Shown here in pieces: positions 27,127 to 36,365 of a stretch of DNA of 64,000 bases. Position 1 is the stretch's first letter, and every line of letters begins with the position of its first letter. The position numbers were made by a program, and so were the translations under genes. Source of the stretch: Rhodococcus rhodnii (lineage in GTDB: Bacteria; Actinomycetota; Actinomycetes; Mycobacteriales; Pseudonocardiaceae); contig JOAA01000003.1 in the NCBI GenBank assembly GCA_000720375.1, forward strand, positions 248,001 to 312,000, read 5' to 3'. The notes under the pieces were generated by a model. It did no database searches and was not told the DNA's origin. It saw only the letters and a program-made list of their open reading frames with translations.

Positions 27127-27471
27127 ATGGTCCCAGGGTGGCTGGCGGTGCTCGGACCGGGTGCCATCGCCGTCGGTGGCCTGATCGCGGGCGGCGTCTA
27201 CTTCCCGCTGTCGATCATTGTCGGTTGTGTTCTCGCCGCCGTGCTCGCCGAACGGGCCGCGTTCTTCGCCGTCGCGGTCCAGCCGCCGCTGATCACCGCG
27301 GCCACGGTGGCCGGGGCCGTGCTGCTGGGTGAGCCTTTGCTTGACGGCGCGACGCAATTGGCCGAGACGTTCCCGTACCTGGGCGGAACGATCGTGGCCG
27401 TCCTGGTGATCCTGGCGTTGCGATCGCGTGCCGGCACACGCATGGAGAAACGCGTCCAGCTCACGCGTTGA
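27127..27471 (+). CDS. Small membrane protein, DUF6542-like
   Basis: A 114-residue protein with about four hydrophobic helices (WLAVLGPGAIAVGGLIAG; PLSIIVGCVLAAVLA; FAVAVQPPLITAATVAGAVL; LGGTIVAVLVILAL) and a basic tail. The pattern resembles the DUF6542 domain of actinobacterial membrane proteins. Start ATG 27127 is chosen; a GTG at 27112 overlapping the LCP stop is possible. It follows the LCP gene directly and is probably the last gene of that operon. Function unknown. Confidence 0.7.
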   Translation: MVPGWLAVLGPGAIAVGGLIAGGVYFPLSIIVGCVLAAVLAERAAFFAVAVQPPLITAATVAGAVLLGEPLLDGATQLAETFPYLGGTIVAVLVILALRSRAGTRMEKRVQLTR

Positions 27472-27491
27472 CCATGGCCTTGCCCACCCTC

Positions 27492-27506
27492 TACCCCTTG
27501 GGGGTA
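27492..27506. promoter_or_regulatory. CsoR-type copper operator
   Basis: TACCCCTTGGGGGTA is a near-perfect palindrome of the TACCC-N-GGGTA class bound by the copper-responsive repressor CsoR. TATAAA (27505-27510) follows immediately as a likely -10 box, so repressor binding would block the polymerase. It lies 35 bases before the copper chaperone gene. No csoR gene is in the window. Confidence 0.8.
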
Positions 27507-27540
27507 TAAAGTCCGGGTAGGCCGAAAGGGGATCTGGAAC

Positions 27541-27747
27541 ATGTCACAGTCGACATACACGGTTGAGGGAATGACCTGCAGCCACTGCGTCAGCTCGGTG
27601 ACCGAGGAGGTCGAGCAGATCGCCGGCGTTCGGAACGTCGACGTCGACCTGGCCACCGGCAAGGTGACCGTCACCAGCGACACGGACCTGAGCATCGACG
27701 ACGTCCGTGCCGCGGTGACCGAGGCCGGCTACCAGCTCGCCAGCTGA
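27541..27747 (+). CDS. Copper chaperone, heavy-metal-associated domain protein (CopZ-like)
   Basis: A 68-residue protein that is a single HMA domain: YTVEGMTCSHCVSSVTEEVE contains the MTCxxC metal site, and the rest follows the beta-alpha-beta-beta-alpha-beta pattern (DVDLATGKVTVTS). It carries Cu(I) in the cytoplasm, usually to a CopA ATPase. GGGGATCTGGAAC precedes the ATG. Here it stands alone: the next gene is convergent and no copA or csoR is adjacent, which is unusual because these genes usually travel together. Confidence 0.93.
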   Translation: MSQSTYTVEGMTCSHCVSSVTEEVEQIAGVRNVDVDLATGKVTVTSDTDLSIDDVRAAVTEAGYQLAS

Positions 27748-27748
27748 C

Positions 27749-29686
27749 TCACGCCGCGGATCGCACGCCGGACACTGGCTGCGGCCGCGGGACACCGGCC
27801 GCCTGGTAGTACACGTCTTCGAAAGTCGACAGGGTGCGGCCGATGTCGTGCGATTCGATCATCTCGCGGCTGGCCCTGCCCATCGCGGCCGTCACCGCCG
27901 GGTCGCGCAAGACCTCGTCGATCGCCGCGGCCAGGACTGCCACATTCCCCGGCGGGAAACGGAATCCGTTGACACCGGGCTCCACCAGGTGTGGCAGGGC
28001 CATCGCATCCGCGGCGACGACGGGCAATCCGGCGGTCATGGCCTCCATTGTGGCCAGACTCTGCAGCTCGGCCGTGCCCGGCATGCAGAACAAGTCGGCC
28101 CGCTGGTAGGCACGGACAAGCTCCTCATCGGACACGAACCCGAGGAACTCGACCCGATCGCTGACCTTGAGGCTGTCCGCGAGCGCGGACAGCTTCTCCC
28201 GGCACGACCCGTCGCCGACGATCTCGGCACGGACTTCGGGCAGCCGCGCGACCGCCTTGATCAGCTCGTCGACGTTCTTCTCCTCGTCCAGCCTGCCGAC
28301 GAACAACACCTGCTTGCCGTTGGTCTGCCGTGCCGGGTAGTGGTCGAGGTCGATACCGCAGGAGATCGCCCGGGGCGAGCCCGGCAAACCGTTGGCGGTC
28401 AACAACTCCACCGCACGAGGCGTGGGCGCGGTGACCAGCTCCGCGTCGCGGAAGACCTTGACCAGGTCACGCCACGCCCAGCGGATCGCCGCCGTGCGCA
28501 AGGGTTTGGGGATCGGCACGTACCCGAGCAGGTTCTCCGGCATGAAGTGATTGGTCGCGATCACCGGAATCCCGTGCTTCTGCGCGGCTCGCAGAACCGC
28601 TCGCCCGACTGGGAAGTGCGACTGGACGTGCACGACATCCGGCTGGATACGCTGGATCAGCTCCTCGGCTTCGCGTGCGGCCTGCCAGGGCAGGGAAATC
28701 CGGAACGTCGGGTGGAACGGAGTTCGCTTGGACGTCACCGGATGGATCGTGATCTCCCGGTCGTCGACCGGCACGGCGTGTTGTGGGCAGGCGACGTGCA
28801 CGTCGTGGCCGCGTTCCGCCAGCCCGTGCGCTAGTCGTCCGGCGAAGTTGGCGGCGCCGTTGATATCGGGCGGGAACGTGTCCGCGCCGATCAGGATCCG
28901 CAGTTGGTTTCCTGTGGGGAGCATGGTCTTCTCCTTGGGTACGGGATCTTTGGCCAGCGCGATCACGCCGACCACGGACAGCAGGGCGAACACAGCCAAG
29001 GCGAAGGCTTGGACCGGTGAGAACAGCGCGGCTTCGCCGTAGACCCACAGGCCGACAGCGACAGCCGTGAACGGGTCGAGCACGGTCGTGCTCGCGATGA
29101 CGGTGGCGGTCGAACCGACCGCATAGGCCTGGTGTACGAGCCAGCCGCCGATCAGGATCAGCGCGATCGACTCGGCACCGAGGACCACCGAGAAGTCCAC
29201 AGTGGCCGCACGGACGAGAGCCGAGCCGAGTCCGAACATGACCGCGGCGGAACTGGCCAGCAGCAGGCAGTTGCGCACGGCCAAGGCAATGCCCGCGAAG
29301 CCGAACGCGCCGAGCACGAACAGCTGGATGTCTCCGGTTTGGACACCGGACATGTCGGCCCCGGTTGTCGAGGCGACCAGGACGAACCCGGCCGTGCCGA
29401 CCCCGACCAGGATCACGGCCAGCACGTTGCCCCGGCCGGTGAGCAGAACCGTCAGCACGAGGCTGAGCACGCCGATCGGCTGGACGATCACCAACGGCGC
29501 CAACCACAACGCGACGATGTGCAGCCCCGCGCCGAGAACCGCGAGCGAGGTCCCGAGCAGCCAGCGGCGCGATTTCAGCATCCGCAGGGAGAACCCGCTG
29601 TCCTGGACCGCGCCGTGCTGCATCGCGACCGACAGGGCGAAACAGCACGCGGCGACGACGGCGAGAAAGACGGCGAGAGCGATCAT
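27749..29686 (-). CDS. DMT-type membrane protein fused to GT4 glycosyltransferase
   Basis: One open frame of 645 residues. Residues 1-254 have about nine or ten membrane helices of the DMT/NIPA type (MIALAVFLAVVAACCFALSV; PLVIVQPIGVLSLVLTVLL; STTVLDPFTAVAVGLWVYGE). Residues 255-645 are a GT4 glycosyltransferase (GADTFPPDINGAANFAGRLA; VLFVGRLDEEKNVDELI; EAMTAGLPVVAADAMALPHL). At the junction, ATG at 28924 follows AAGGAG by seven bases, so the glycosyltransferase (391 aa) may also be made separately. It could be a natural fusion or two genes that lost a stop codon. Acceptor unknown; relatives are alpha-mannosyl- or phosphatidylinositol-type transferases. Confidence 0.85.
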   Translation of the reverse strand: MIALAVFLAVVAACCFALSVAMQHGAVQDSGFSLRMLKSRRWLLGTSLAVLGAGLHIVALWLAPLVIVQPIGVLSLVLTVLLTGRGNVLAVILVGVGTAGFVLVASTTGADMSGVQTGDIQLFVLGAFGFAGIALAVRNCLLLASSAAVMFGLGSALVRAATVDFSVVLGAESIALILIGGWLVHQAYAVGSTATVIASTTVLDPFTAVAVGLWVYGEAALFSPVQAFALAVFALLSVVGVIALAKDPVPKEKTMLPTGNQLRILIGADTFPPDINGAANFAGRLAHGLAERGHDVHVACPQHAVPVDDREITIHPVTSKRTPFHPTFRISLPWQAAREAEELIQRIQPDVVHVQSHFPVGRAVLRAAQKHGIPVIATNHFMPENLLGYVPIPKPLRTAAIRWAWRDLVKVFRDAELVTAPTPRAVELLTANGLPGSPRAISCGIDLDHYPARQTNGKQVLFVGRLDEEKNVDELIKAVARLPEVRAEIVGDGSCREKLSALADSLKVSDRVEFLGFVSDEELVRAYQRADLFCMPGTAELQSLATMEAMTAGLPVVAADAMALPHLVEPGVNGFRFPPGNVAVLAAAIDEVLRDPAVTAAMGRASREMIESHDIGRTLSTFEDVYYQAAGVPRPQPVSGVRSAA

Positions 29687-30294
29687 CGGGCAGCCTTCCG
29701 GATGGTCAGCGCCAGCACGACGACCAGCGCGACTTCAGCGGCCAACGCGAACCGTTCGAGCAGTCCCTGTGGCAGCCACTGGACGAACTGGGCCACGCCG
29801 AACGACGCGGCCGTCAGCACACCGACCACCGCGACCCCGCGAAGCCGCCCGGCCGTCACCATCCACACAGGATGGTCGCGCAACGACCTGGCCAACAGCC
29901 AGCAGGCCACCGGAAGACAGGTAAGGAAGACCGCACCACCGAACCGGTGAATCTCGCCTGCGACCGTGGACACGTCGACACTCGGGTTGCCCGGGAAGAT
30001 CGCGACCAGTGCGAGACCGAAGTACCACAGTCCGAACAGGACCTTCACCCAGCCCGAATGCGGGACACCCGCCCTGGTCAGGCCGGTCGCCACGGCGAAC
30101 CCGCCACTCATCAGCAGCAAGACCGACAGCACGAACGCGACCCCGTTGTAGTAGACGTAGTCGCTGACCGGGTCGAAGATCGGGCTGACCTGCTGGGCCA
30201 GCGCGATGTTCAGGTACGCCACGACGAGCATCGCGGCCGCCGCCATGGTCATGGCGATTCGGCTCAAGCGCAGGACTGGGGTCACGGGAACCAC
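29683..30294 (-). CDS. DUF998 family membrane protein
   Basis: A 203-residue integral membrane protein with about six helices. The pattern FDPVSDYVYYNGVAF near the first loop, FGLALVAIFPGNPS, and GEIHRFGGAVFLTCLPVA is characteristic of DUF998. The function of the family is unknown. The end overlaps the next gene start by ATGA (29683-29686), so it is translated together with the transporter-glycosyltransferase. ATG/GTG choice is uncertain: the frame starts GTG at 30294, and an in-frame ATG 42 bases further would begin MTMAAAAML. Confidence 0.8.
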   Translation of the reverse strand: MVPVTPVLRLSRIAMTMAAAAMLVVAYLNIALAQQVSPIFDPVSDYVYYNGVAFVLSVLLLMSGGFAVATGLTRAGVPHSGWVKVLFGLWYFGLALVAIFPGNPSVDVSTVAGEIHRFGGAVFLTCLPVACWLLARSLRDHPVWMVTAGRLRGVAVVGVLTAASFGVAQFVQWLPQGLLERFALAAEVALVVVLALTIRKAAR

Positions 30295-30361
30295 GCTAGG
30301 AAGCCGAAGGCAAACGGATGGTTATCTCGGGTTACCAGAAGGCTGTCGTTGAGTCAGTACT

Positions 30362-31063
30362 GTGAGCTTTGTGGCCAGACTGCTTCTTGTGGAGGACGAC
30401 CGGACCATCGGCGAGGCGCTGGACTCGAGCCTGCGGCTGCACGGCTACGAGGTCTGCTGGACGCGCGCCGGTGCGATGGCGCTGCACGAGGCCCAGCGAA
30501 CCGCCTTCGACCTGGTTCTGCTGGACCTGGGCCTGCCCGACCTGGACGGGGTCGAGGTGTGCCGCAGGCTGCGCTCGGCGCAGCCACAGACAGTGCTGGT
30601 GATCGTGACCGCACGCCAGGACGAGATGGACGTCGTGGTCGGCCTGGAGGCGGGCGCCGACGACTACCTGGTCAAGCCCGTGCGGCTGGGCGAACTGCTG
30701 GCCCGGGTGCGCGCGCACCTGCGTCGCGGCCCGTCGAGCGCCCGCCAGACCATCTCAGTCGGTGAACTGGTGGTGGACACGGCGAGCCGCCAGGTGACCG
30801 TGGCCGGGCAGGAGGTCTCGTTGCGTGCCAAGGAATTCGACCTGCTGGCCCGGCTGGCCGACGCGGTCGGCTCAGCGGTCAGCCGGGACATGCTGATGAC
30901 CGAAGTGTGGGACGCGCACTGGTACGGCTCCACCAAGACTCTCGACGTCCACATCGCGGCGTTGCGGCGAAAACTTGCCGCCGCCGCGCCGACACCGGAG
31001 CAGGCGCCCCGCATCTCCACCCTGCGCGGCCATGGCTACCGGCTGGAACGCCCGGCGGGGTGA
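30362..31063 (+). CDS. OmpR-family response regulator
   Basis: A 233-residue regulator: RLLLVEDDRTIGEALDSS, phospho-acceptor Asp in FDLVLLDLGLPDLDG, Lys in DDYLVKPVRLGE, and a winged helix ending TLRGHGYRLE. The GTG start at 30362 is supported by the immediate VARLLLVEDD; the next in-frame start would lose the acidic pocket. It is followed after four bases by its kinase. No target genes can be inferred from the flanks, which are unrelated and divergently oriented. Confidence 0.92.
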   Translation: MSFVARLLLVEDDRTIGEALDSSLRLHGYEVCWTRAGAMALHEAQRTAFDLVLLDLGLPDLDGVEVCRRLRSAQPQTVLVIVTARQDEMDVVVGLEAGADDYLVKPVRLGELLARVRAHLRRGPSSARQTISVGELVVDTASRQVTVAGQEVSLRAKEFDLLARLADAVGSAVSRDMLMTEVWDAHWYGSTKTLDVHIAALRRKLAAAAPTPEQAPRISTLRGHGYRLERPAG

Positions 31064-31067
31064 ACTG

Positions 31068-32345
31068 ATGCGCAAACGAATAGTCATGCTCGTGACAATG
31101 GCGGCGGTGGTCGCCACCACGCTGTTCGGCGTGCCACTCGGCGTGTTCGTCGCCCGGTACTACTGGGACGACGAACGCACCGAACTCGAACGGGTCGCCA
31201 CCGCGGCAGCCCTGGCCGTAGCCAACGATTTGTCCGGTTCACCTCAGTTGCCGGTGGTGCCCGCCGACACCACCATCGGCCTCTACACCCCCACCGGCGA
31301 ACTGCGCGCGGGCAGCGGCCCAGCCCTGGCGGATCGCGCGGTGCAACGCGCCAGCAACGGCGAGATCGAAGAGACAGACGCGAAGGACTCCATCGTCGTC
31401 GCGATTCCGATCATGGACGAAGGCCGTCTGCTGGGTGTCATGCGTGCGATGAAGTCGCACAAGTCGGCCACGATCCGGACGGCATTCACGTTGCTGACCA
31501 TGCTCGGCAGCGCTGTGTTCGCGGTCGCCGTGACCTGGTTGCTGGCCCGGCGCATGGCCGCCCGGCTCGCCCGGCCGCTGGAGGACTTGTCGGCGACGGC
31601 GAAGGTATTGGGAGAAGGCGACTTCACCGTCCGCACGGGGCACAGCGGCGTTCCTGAGATCGACTCGGTGGGCACAACGTTGAACACCACGGCACAGCGC
31701 ATTGGGGAAACCCTGGACCGGGAACGGGCCTTCTCCGCGAACGCCTCGCACCAGCTGCGGACGCCGATCGCCGGGTTGCGGCTGCAGTTGGAGGGAGCGC
31801 TTGAGTCCCCCGACGACCCGCGGCCCGCCATCGGCAAGAGCATCGCGGCCGTCGACCGTCTGGAGAGGACAGTCAACGACCTGCTGACGCTGGCACGGGA
31901 CGTGAACTCCACGCCCGTGGCGGATCTGGGTGCACTGCTTGACGACGTCGAGTCGACATGGCGGGAGCCGTTGGCCTCGGTGGGACGATCTCTGGAGATC
32001 GACGTGCATGGGGCGCCCGCACCCCGGGCGGCCGAGGCCGGTGTCCGGCAGATCCTGAACGTCCTGGTGGACAACGCCTACACCCACGGCTCAGGCACAG
32101 TGCGGGTGTGTGCGCGGGACGCTGGTGGCGCGCTGGCCGTGGATGTGTCCGATGAGGGCGCCGGTATCCGGCCCGGCGTGGACGTCTTCGCCAAACGCAC
32201 GAACGTCCACAACGGACACGGCATCGGCCTGGCGTTGGCCCGCAGCTTGGCCGAGGCCGACGGCGGACGGCTGATGCACAGTGACGGCTCGACCTTTACG
32301 CTGCTGTTGCCGTCAGCAACGGAATCAGCTGATCGTCTGCCGTGA
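31068..32345 (+). CDS. Sensor histidine kinase
   Basis: A 425-residue membrane kinase paired with the regulator upstream. TM1 (VMLVTMAAVVATTLFGVPLG), an extracytoplasmic domain of about 110 residues, TM2 (LTMLGSAVFAVAVTWLLA), HAMP, His in FSANASHQLRTPIAGL, N-box LNVLVDNAYTHG, and GHGIGLALARSLAEA are visible. The start ATG at 31068 lies four bases after the regulator stop. The G1 box reads DEGAGI. The 3' end overlaps the convergent phosphodiesterase gene by 50 bases, so the two transcripts are antisense to each other there. Confidence 0.9.
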   Translation: MRKRIVMLVTMAAVVATTLFGVPLGVFVARYYWDDERTELERVATAAALAVANDLSGSPQLPVVPADTTIGLYTPTGELRAGSGPALADRAVQRASNGEIEETDAKDSIVVAIPIMDEGRLLGVMRAMKSHKSATIRTAFTLLTMLGSAVFAVAVTWLLARRMAARLARPLEDLSATAKVLGEGDFTVRTGHSGVPEIDSVGTTLNTTAQRIGETLDRERAFSANASHQLRTPIAGLRLQLEGALESPDDPRPAIGKSIAAVDRLERTVNDLLTLARDVNSTPVADLGALLDDVESTWREPLASVGRSLEIDVHGAPAPRAAEAGVRQILNVLVDNAYTHGSGTVRVCARDAGGALAVDVSDEGAGIRPGVDVFAKRTNVHNGHGIGLALARSLAEADGGRLMHSDGSTFTLLLPSATESADRLP

Positions 32346-33447
32346 GCGAGCCGTGCTGGCCGTTCAGCAGCGACAGCCTCGGCTCCACTTTGGACCGGAT
32401 GACCGCCGCATTGCCCTGCGTCGCGACGACCAGGTCACCGATCCGGCCGCGTGCGTAGTCCGCCACGCTCGGCCCGAACCACCCGGCGGCGATGGCCTCG
32501 TCCCTGGTCAGCATCCACGCGCGCGCACCGACAACCGCACCCCACGCGGCCTGAACGTCCCCCAGAGCCCCGGATTCGGTGTACACGTGCCGGACCCGCG
32601 GCTCACCGCCGAGCATCCGCACACCGTCACGGAGTTCCGGCCGCACGTCGAAATCGATGCGGTCGTCCTCGCCGACCGCGACCATGCCGTGGTCGGCCGT
32701 GACGACAAGCATTCCGTCCGGCGGCAGTTCCTCGGCGATGGTCTCGGCCAGCCGATCGATCTGCCGCAGCTGAAACCGCCATGCCTTGCTGCCCGGCCCG
32801 AACACGTGCCCGAGCAAGTCCAACTCGGAGTGATACGCGTAGCAAAACGCCCGATCACCGGCCGACAACGCCTCCACGGCGCTCTTGGCCAGATCACCGA
32901 GCGCCAGCACACCACCGAACTCACCGCCGCGGAACGCCGCCCTGGTCAGCCCGCTGCCTTCGAAAACCCGTTGAGTGGCCAGCCGAACGTGCACACCGTT
33001 GTCCGCCGCGCGTTGAAACATCGTTTCCACCGGCTGGAACTCCTCGGGCACGTACTTCTCCCGGAAGTCCTCGGTGCGCCCACCGCCGTGCAGTCCCCAG
33101 CTCAATGCGTTGATCAGCTCGTCATGCGATGCGGCAAAGGAATACCCGACGATGCCGTGGGTGCCGGAAGGCACGCCCGTGCCGATCGTGGTCAGGCTGG
33201 TCGCCGTTGTCGCCGGAAAGCCGGCGGTGATCTCGTTGCCCGCCAGGCTGTTGAGGAACGGCGCGTCCTTGGGGTGAGCGCGAAGCTGCGGCCAGCCGAG
33301 TCCGTCGACCAGCAGCAGACAGACCTTTCTCGCCGCGGGCAACGGCACCGTCGCGGACACGCCGGGCACACCGAGGCCCGCCATGATCGACGGGACCACG
33401 TCGGACAGTGCACCCGCGCCGTAGTTCGGTACCAAAGGCGACGCCAT
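32296..33447 (-). CDS. Alkaline-phosphatase-superfamily phosphodiesterase
   Basis: A 383-residue protein of the type I phosphodiesterase/nucleotide pyrophosphatase family. Metal and nucleophile motifs are visible: LLLVDGLGW, the Thr in FPATTATSLTTIGTG, YHSELDLLGHVFG, TADHGM. These match the NPP fold where Thr is the nucleophile and two metal ions are bound by Asp/His. It lacks an evident signal peptide. It could cleave phosphodiester or phosphonate-like substrates. It is followed, ten bases downstream of the neighbouring start, by a DNA ligase gene in the same direction, which may be only a chance grouping. Confidence 0.88.
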   Translation of the reverse strand: MASPLVPNYGAGALSDVVPSIMAGLGVPGVSATVPLPAARKVCLLLVDGLGWPQLRAHPKDAPFLNSLAGNEITAGFPATTATSLTTIGTGVPSGTHGIVGYSFAASHDELINALSWGLHGGGRTEDFREKYVPEEFQPVETMFQRAADNGVHVRLATQRVFEGSGLTRAAFRGGEFGGVLALGDLAKSAVEALSAGDRAFCYAYHSELDLLGHVFGPGSKAWRFQLRQIDRLAETIAEELPPDGMLVVTADHGMVAVGEDDRIDFDVRPELRDGVRMLGGEPRVRHVYTESGALGDVQAAWGAVVGARAWMLTRDEAIAAGWFGPSVADYARGRIGDLVVATQGNAAVIRSKVEPRLSLLNGQHGSLTADDQLIPLLTATAA

Positions 33448-33456
33448 GATCCCAAC

Positions 33457-34506
33457 CTAGCCGAACAGCATCTTCAATTCAGCCGGAGCGACCTGTTCAA
33501 GCTGCGCGTACGTGCAGGATTCGGGCGTCCGGTCCAGACGGAAGCGCACCAGGCGGCTGCCGTGCCGGAAACGCCAGCCTTGAAGGTGCTCATAACGGAC
33601 CTCCGCCACCCATTCACACCGCAGCGGCTCCCATGACAGGTCTTTGCCAACTGCCCAGCGGCTGTAGCCGATGCTGGGTGTGTCCGCCTCGACCCATTGC
33701 CGCCATGGGTGGTTCTCCAGGGCGTTCTCCCGCAGCGGCGCGAGCTCGGTGACCAGCTCACGACGGCGTGCCGCGGTGAAACTCGTGGCCACGCCCACGG
33801 GCCGCAGCACGCCCTCTTCGTCGAACAGTCCGAGCAGCAGCGACCCCACGGACTCGCCGTCCTTGTGCCACCGGAATCCCGCGACGACACAGTCGGCTGT
33901 TCGCTGGTGCTTCACCTTCCACATCACGCGCTTGTCCGGCTCGTACGGCTGGTCCGTCGGTTTGGCCATCACGCCGTCGAACCCGGCGCCTTCGAACCTC
34001 GTGAACCAGTCCAGTGCGACGTCCGGATCCGTGGTGATCGGTGTCAAATGCACTCGTGCCAGCTTGTCGTCGAGCACGCTCTCCAGCAGGCGGCGGCGCT
34101 GCGCGAACGACTCCTCCAGCAGCGAGCGGTCATCCAGAGCCAGCAGGTCGAAGGCGACAAAGCTGGCGGGTGTCTCCGCGGCCAGCTTGTTCACCCGCGA
34201 CGCCGCGGGGTGCAGACGCAGCTGCAACGCCTCGAAATCCAGCCCGGTCTCGGAGACGATGACGATCTCACCGTCCACCACGCACCGTGGCGGCAAGGCT
34301 TCGCGCAGCAACTCGACCAGTTCCGGGAAGTACCGGGTCAGCGGCCGGTCGTTGCGTGAGCCCAGCTCGAGCTCGTCGCCGTCCCGGAACACGATGCACC
34401 GGAACCCGTCCCATTTCGGCTCGTAGCTCAGCCCCGGTCCGCGCGGCACCTCGTGCACGGCCTTGGAGAGCATCGGTTTCACCGGCGGCATCACGGGTAG
34501 GTCCAC
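33457..34506 (-). CDS. ATP-dependent DNA ligase (LigC-like)
   Basis: A 349-residue ligase. The adenylated Lys is in SYEPKWDGFRCIVFRDG (motif I), followed by VVDGEIV (III), FVAFDLLAL (IIIa), GFDGVMAKP (IV) and VMWKVKHQRTADCVVAGF (V), and an OB-fold to the end. The length and the VPP-MLSKA N-terminus match the actinobacterial LigC group implicated in base-excision or stationary-phase repair. The start is GTG at 34506; an in-frame ATG 15 bases later is possible. It is upstream of the phosphodiesterase with a nine-base gap, so co-transcription is likely. Confidence 0.92.
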   Translation of the reverse strand: MDLPVMPPVKPMLSKAVHEVPRGPGLSYEPKWDGFRCIVFRDGDELELGSRNDRPLTRYFPELVELLREALPPRCVVDGEIVIVSETGLDFEALQLRLHPAASRVNKLAAETPASFVAFDLLALDDRSLLEESFAQRRRLLESVLDDKLARVHLTPITTDPDVALDWFTRFEGAGFDGVMAKPTDQPYEPDKRVMWKVKHQRTADCVVAGFRWHKDGESVGSLLLGLFDEEGVLRPVGVATSFTAARRRELVTELAPLRENALENHPWRQWVEADTPSIGYSRWAVGKDLSWEPLRCEWVAEVRYEHLQGWRFRHGSRLVRFRLDRTPESCTYAQLEQVAPAELKMLFG

Positions 34507-34528
34507 GCCTGGAACACTAAAGCACAGG

Positions 34529-35704
34529 TCAGGGCGATGCGAGCGCTTCGGTCGGAGTCAGTGCGGACGCCCTGATCGCCGGGTACACCCCGGCCAGCAC
34601 ACCGATGGTCAGCGACGCGGCGAACCCGCCCAGCATCGCGGTGCCCGGGACGACCAGCGGCCACCCTTGCAGATGGGCGTACGCGGCCGTGCCCGCGATG
34701 CCGAGCAGACCGCCCGCCAGCCCGCCCAGTCCACACAGGACTATGGACTCGGTGAGGAACTGGCCGCGGATCTGCCCCTTGCTCGCGCCGAGCGCGCGAC
34801 GCAGCCCGATCTCGCGTTTGCGTTCGAGTACCGAGATCACCATCGTGTTGGCCACACCGATCCCGCCGACCAGCAACGCGACCGCGGCGAGGCCCAGCAG
34901 CAACGTGCCGAAGGCGTTCTGGGTGATTCGTTTGGCGGCCAACGCGTCCGACGGCCGGTTGACCTGAACGAGGCTGGGTTGCTCGGGGTTGAGGGTGCGC
35001 GGCAGGACCTGGCGGACGTCCTCGATGGCCGACTCTTCGGATCTGACGTAGACGACCGTGGGTTTGCCGTCGAACCCGAGCTGGTCCTTGGCCGCGTCCC
35101 AGCCGATCAGCACCGATCGTTCGACGTCGGGTGCCAACGGCATCGGGCCGAGCACACCGATCACGGTGAACCACTTGTCCCCCAGCCTGATCCGCGGTGC
35201 CGGTCCGTCGGGGATCTCGGTGATGCCCAGCCAGGTCGCGGATTTGCTGCCGAGCACGACCGTGGGGAACTTCTCGGTCACCGCGCTCAGAAACGTTCCG
35301 GAGTGGACAGTCCCGCCGAGGATGTGCAGCAGATCAGGTGACGCGGCGAGCGTGGTGATGCCGCTTCCTTGCGCGTTGACGTCCGAGCGGCGGACATCGG
35401 CGTGCACGTTGGCCACACCGTCCGCGAGCTGGACTGGCCCGATTCGCCTGGCCATGTCGACCGATTGCGGCGGCATGCCCGCTTCCTTGTTGTTCAGCTC
35501 GTCTCGCGTGGCCTGTGCCCGCAACAGGTTCGGGCCGAGGGCGGCCAACTCGTCGACCACCGCCTGTTGGCTGGACGCCGGGATGCCGATCACCACGAGC
35601 ATGGTCGCGATGCCGATGGAGATGCCCAACGCGGCCAGAACGGCACGCAACGGCCGGGTCCGCAGCCGTGCGAAACCCAGTGACAGCAGATCAAACGGCG
35701 ACAC
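34529..35704 (-). CDS. MacB/FtsX-type ABC transporter permease
   Basis: A 391-residue permease with four membrane helices. TM1 is in [21 protein letters not shown], then a MacB-type periplasmic domain of about 200 residues, and three helices near the C-terminus ([57 protein letters not shown]). The FtsX motif ...[10 protein letters not shown] is present. GTG at 35704 starts inside the end of the ATPase gene (14-base overlap). It is the last gene of the six-gene operon and with the adaptor should export a compound or act as a mechanotransmission system. Confidence 0.9.
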   Translation of the reverse strand: MSPFDLLSLGFARLRTRPLRAVLAALGISIGIATMLVVIGIPASSQQAVVDELAALGPNLLRAQATRDELNNKEAGMPPQSVDMARRIGPVQLADGVANVHADVRRSDVNAQGSGITTLAASPDLLHILGGTVHSGTFLSAVTEKFPTVVLGSKSATWLGITEIPDGPAPRIRLGDKWFTVIGVLGPMPLAPDVERSVLIGWDAAKDQLGFDGKPTVVYVRSEESAIEDVRQVLPRTLNPEQPSLVQVNRPSDALAAKRITQNAFGTLLLGLAAVALLVGGIGVANTMVISVLERKREIGLRRALGASKGQIRGQFLTESIVLCGLGGLAGGLLGIAGTAAYAHLQGWPLVVPGTAMLGGFAASLTIGVLAGVYPAIRASALTPTEALASP

Positions 35705-36365
35705 GATCCGCCCCAATCCGCCCGTCCCTGATCTCCACCACGCGTGGCATGCCCGCGGCGATCTCCCGGTCGTGAGTGATCACCGCGATGGTCGTTCCTT
35801 CCGCGTGCAGCTCGTTCAGCAGCGCCAGCACCGCGTGTCCGTTCGCGGTGTCCAACGCTCCAGTCGGCTCGTCCGCCAACACGAGCGCGGGCCGGTTCAC
35901 CAACGCCCGCGCGATCGCGACGCGTTGCCGTTCACCGCCGGACAGCTGATGTGGCAAGTGCTTCGCCCGGTTCGACAGACCCACCCGGGCCAACGCCTCC
36001 AACGCCGCCGGTCGGCGTTTGCGGCGTGGAACTCCGGCGTAGAGCAGACCAGTGGCCACGTTGTCCGCCGCGGTCTGGCCGTCGTCGAGGTGGAACTGCT
36101 GGAACACGAACCCGATCTGCTTGCCGCGCAACACCGACAGCCGCCGATCCGACAGCCTGGTCACGTCCTGGCCTTCCAGTTCCACAATGCCCGAGGTCGG
36201 TTTGTCCAAAGTGCCCATCAGATGCAGCAAAGTGGACTTGCCCGAACCGGACGGCCCGACGATGGCCAGCAACTCCCCCGGCATGATCGTCAGGTTCACG
36301 TGGTCCAAGGCTCGGACGCCTCCCGTGTATTCCTTGCTCACGTCACGGATCCGCAAGACCGGCAT
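35691..36365 (-). CDS. MacB/LolD-type ABC transporter ATPase
   Basis: A 224-residue ATPase. Walker A is GPSGSGKST, the signature is LSGGERQR, Walker B is [12 protein letters not shown], and the switch His is in VITHDREIA. Within the third strand [10 protein letters not shown] holds the Q-loop. ATG 36365 overlaps the adaptor stop by one base (TGATG); a GTG three bases earlier is also possible. Together with the adaptor and permease it forms a MacAB-like tripartite unit, but no outer membrane partner is needed in this envelope. Confidence 0.93.
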   Translation of the reverse strand: MPVLRIRDVSKEYTGGVRALDHVNLTIMPGELLAIVGPSGSGKSTLLHLMGTLDKPTSGIVELEGQDVTRLSDRRLSVLRGKQIGFVFQQFHLDDGQTAADNVATGLLYAGVPRRKRRPAALEALARVGLSNRAKHLPHQLSGGERQRVAIARALVNRPALVLADEPTGALDTANGHAVLALLNELHAEGTTIAVITHDREIAAGMPRVVEIRDGRIGADRVAV

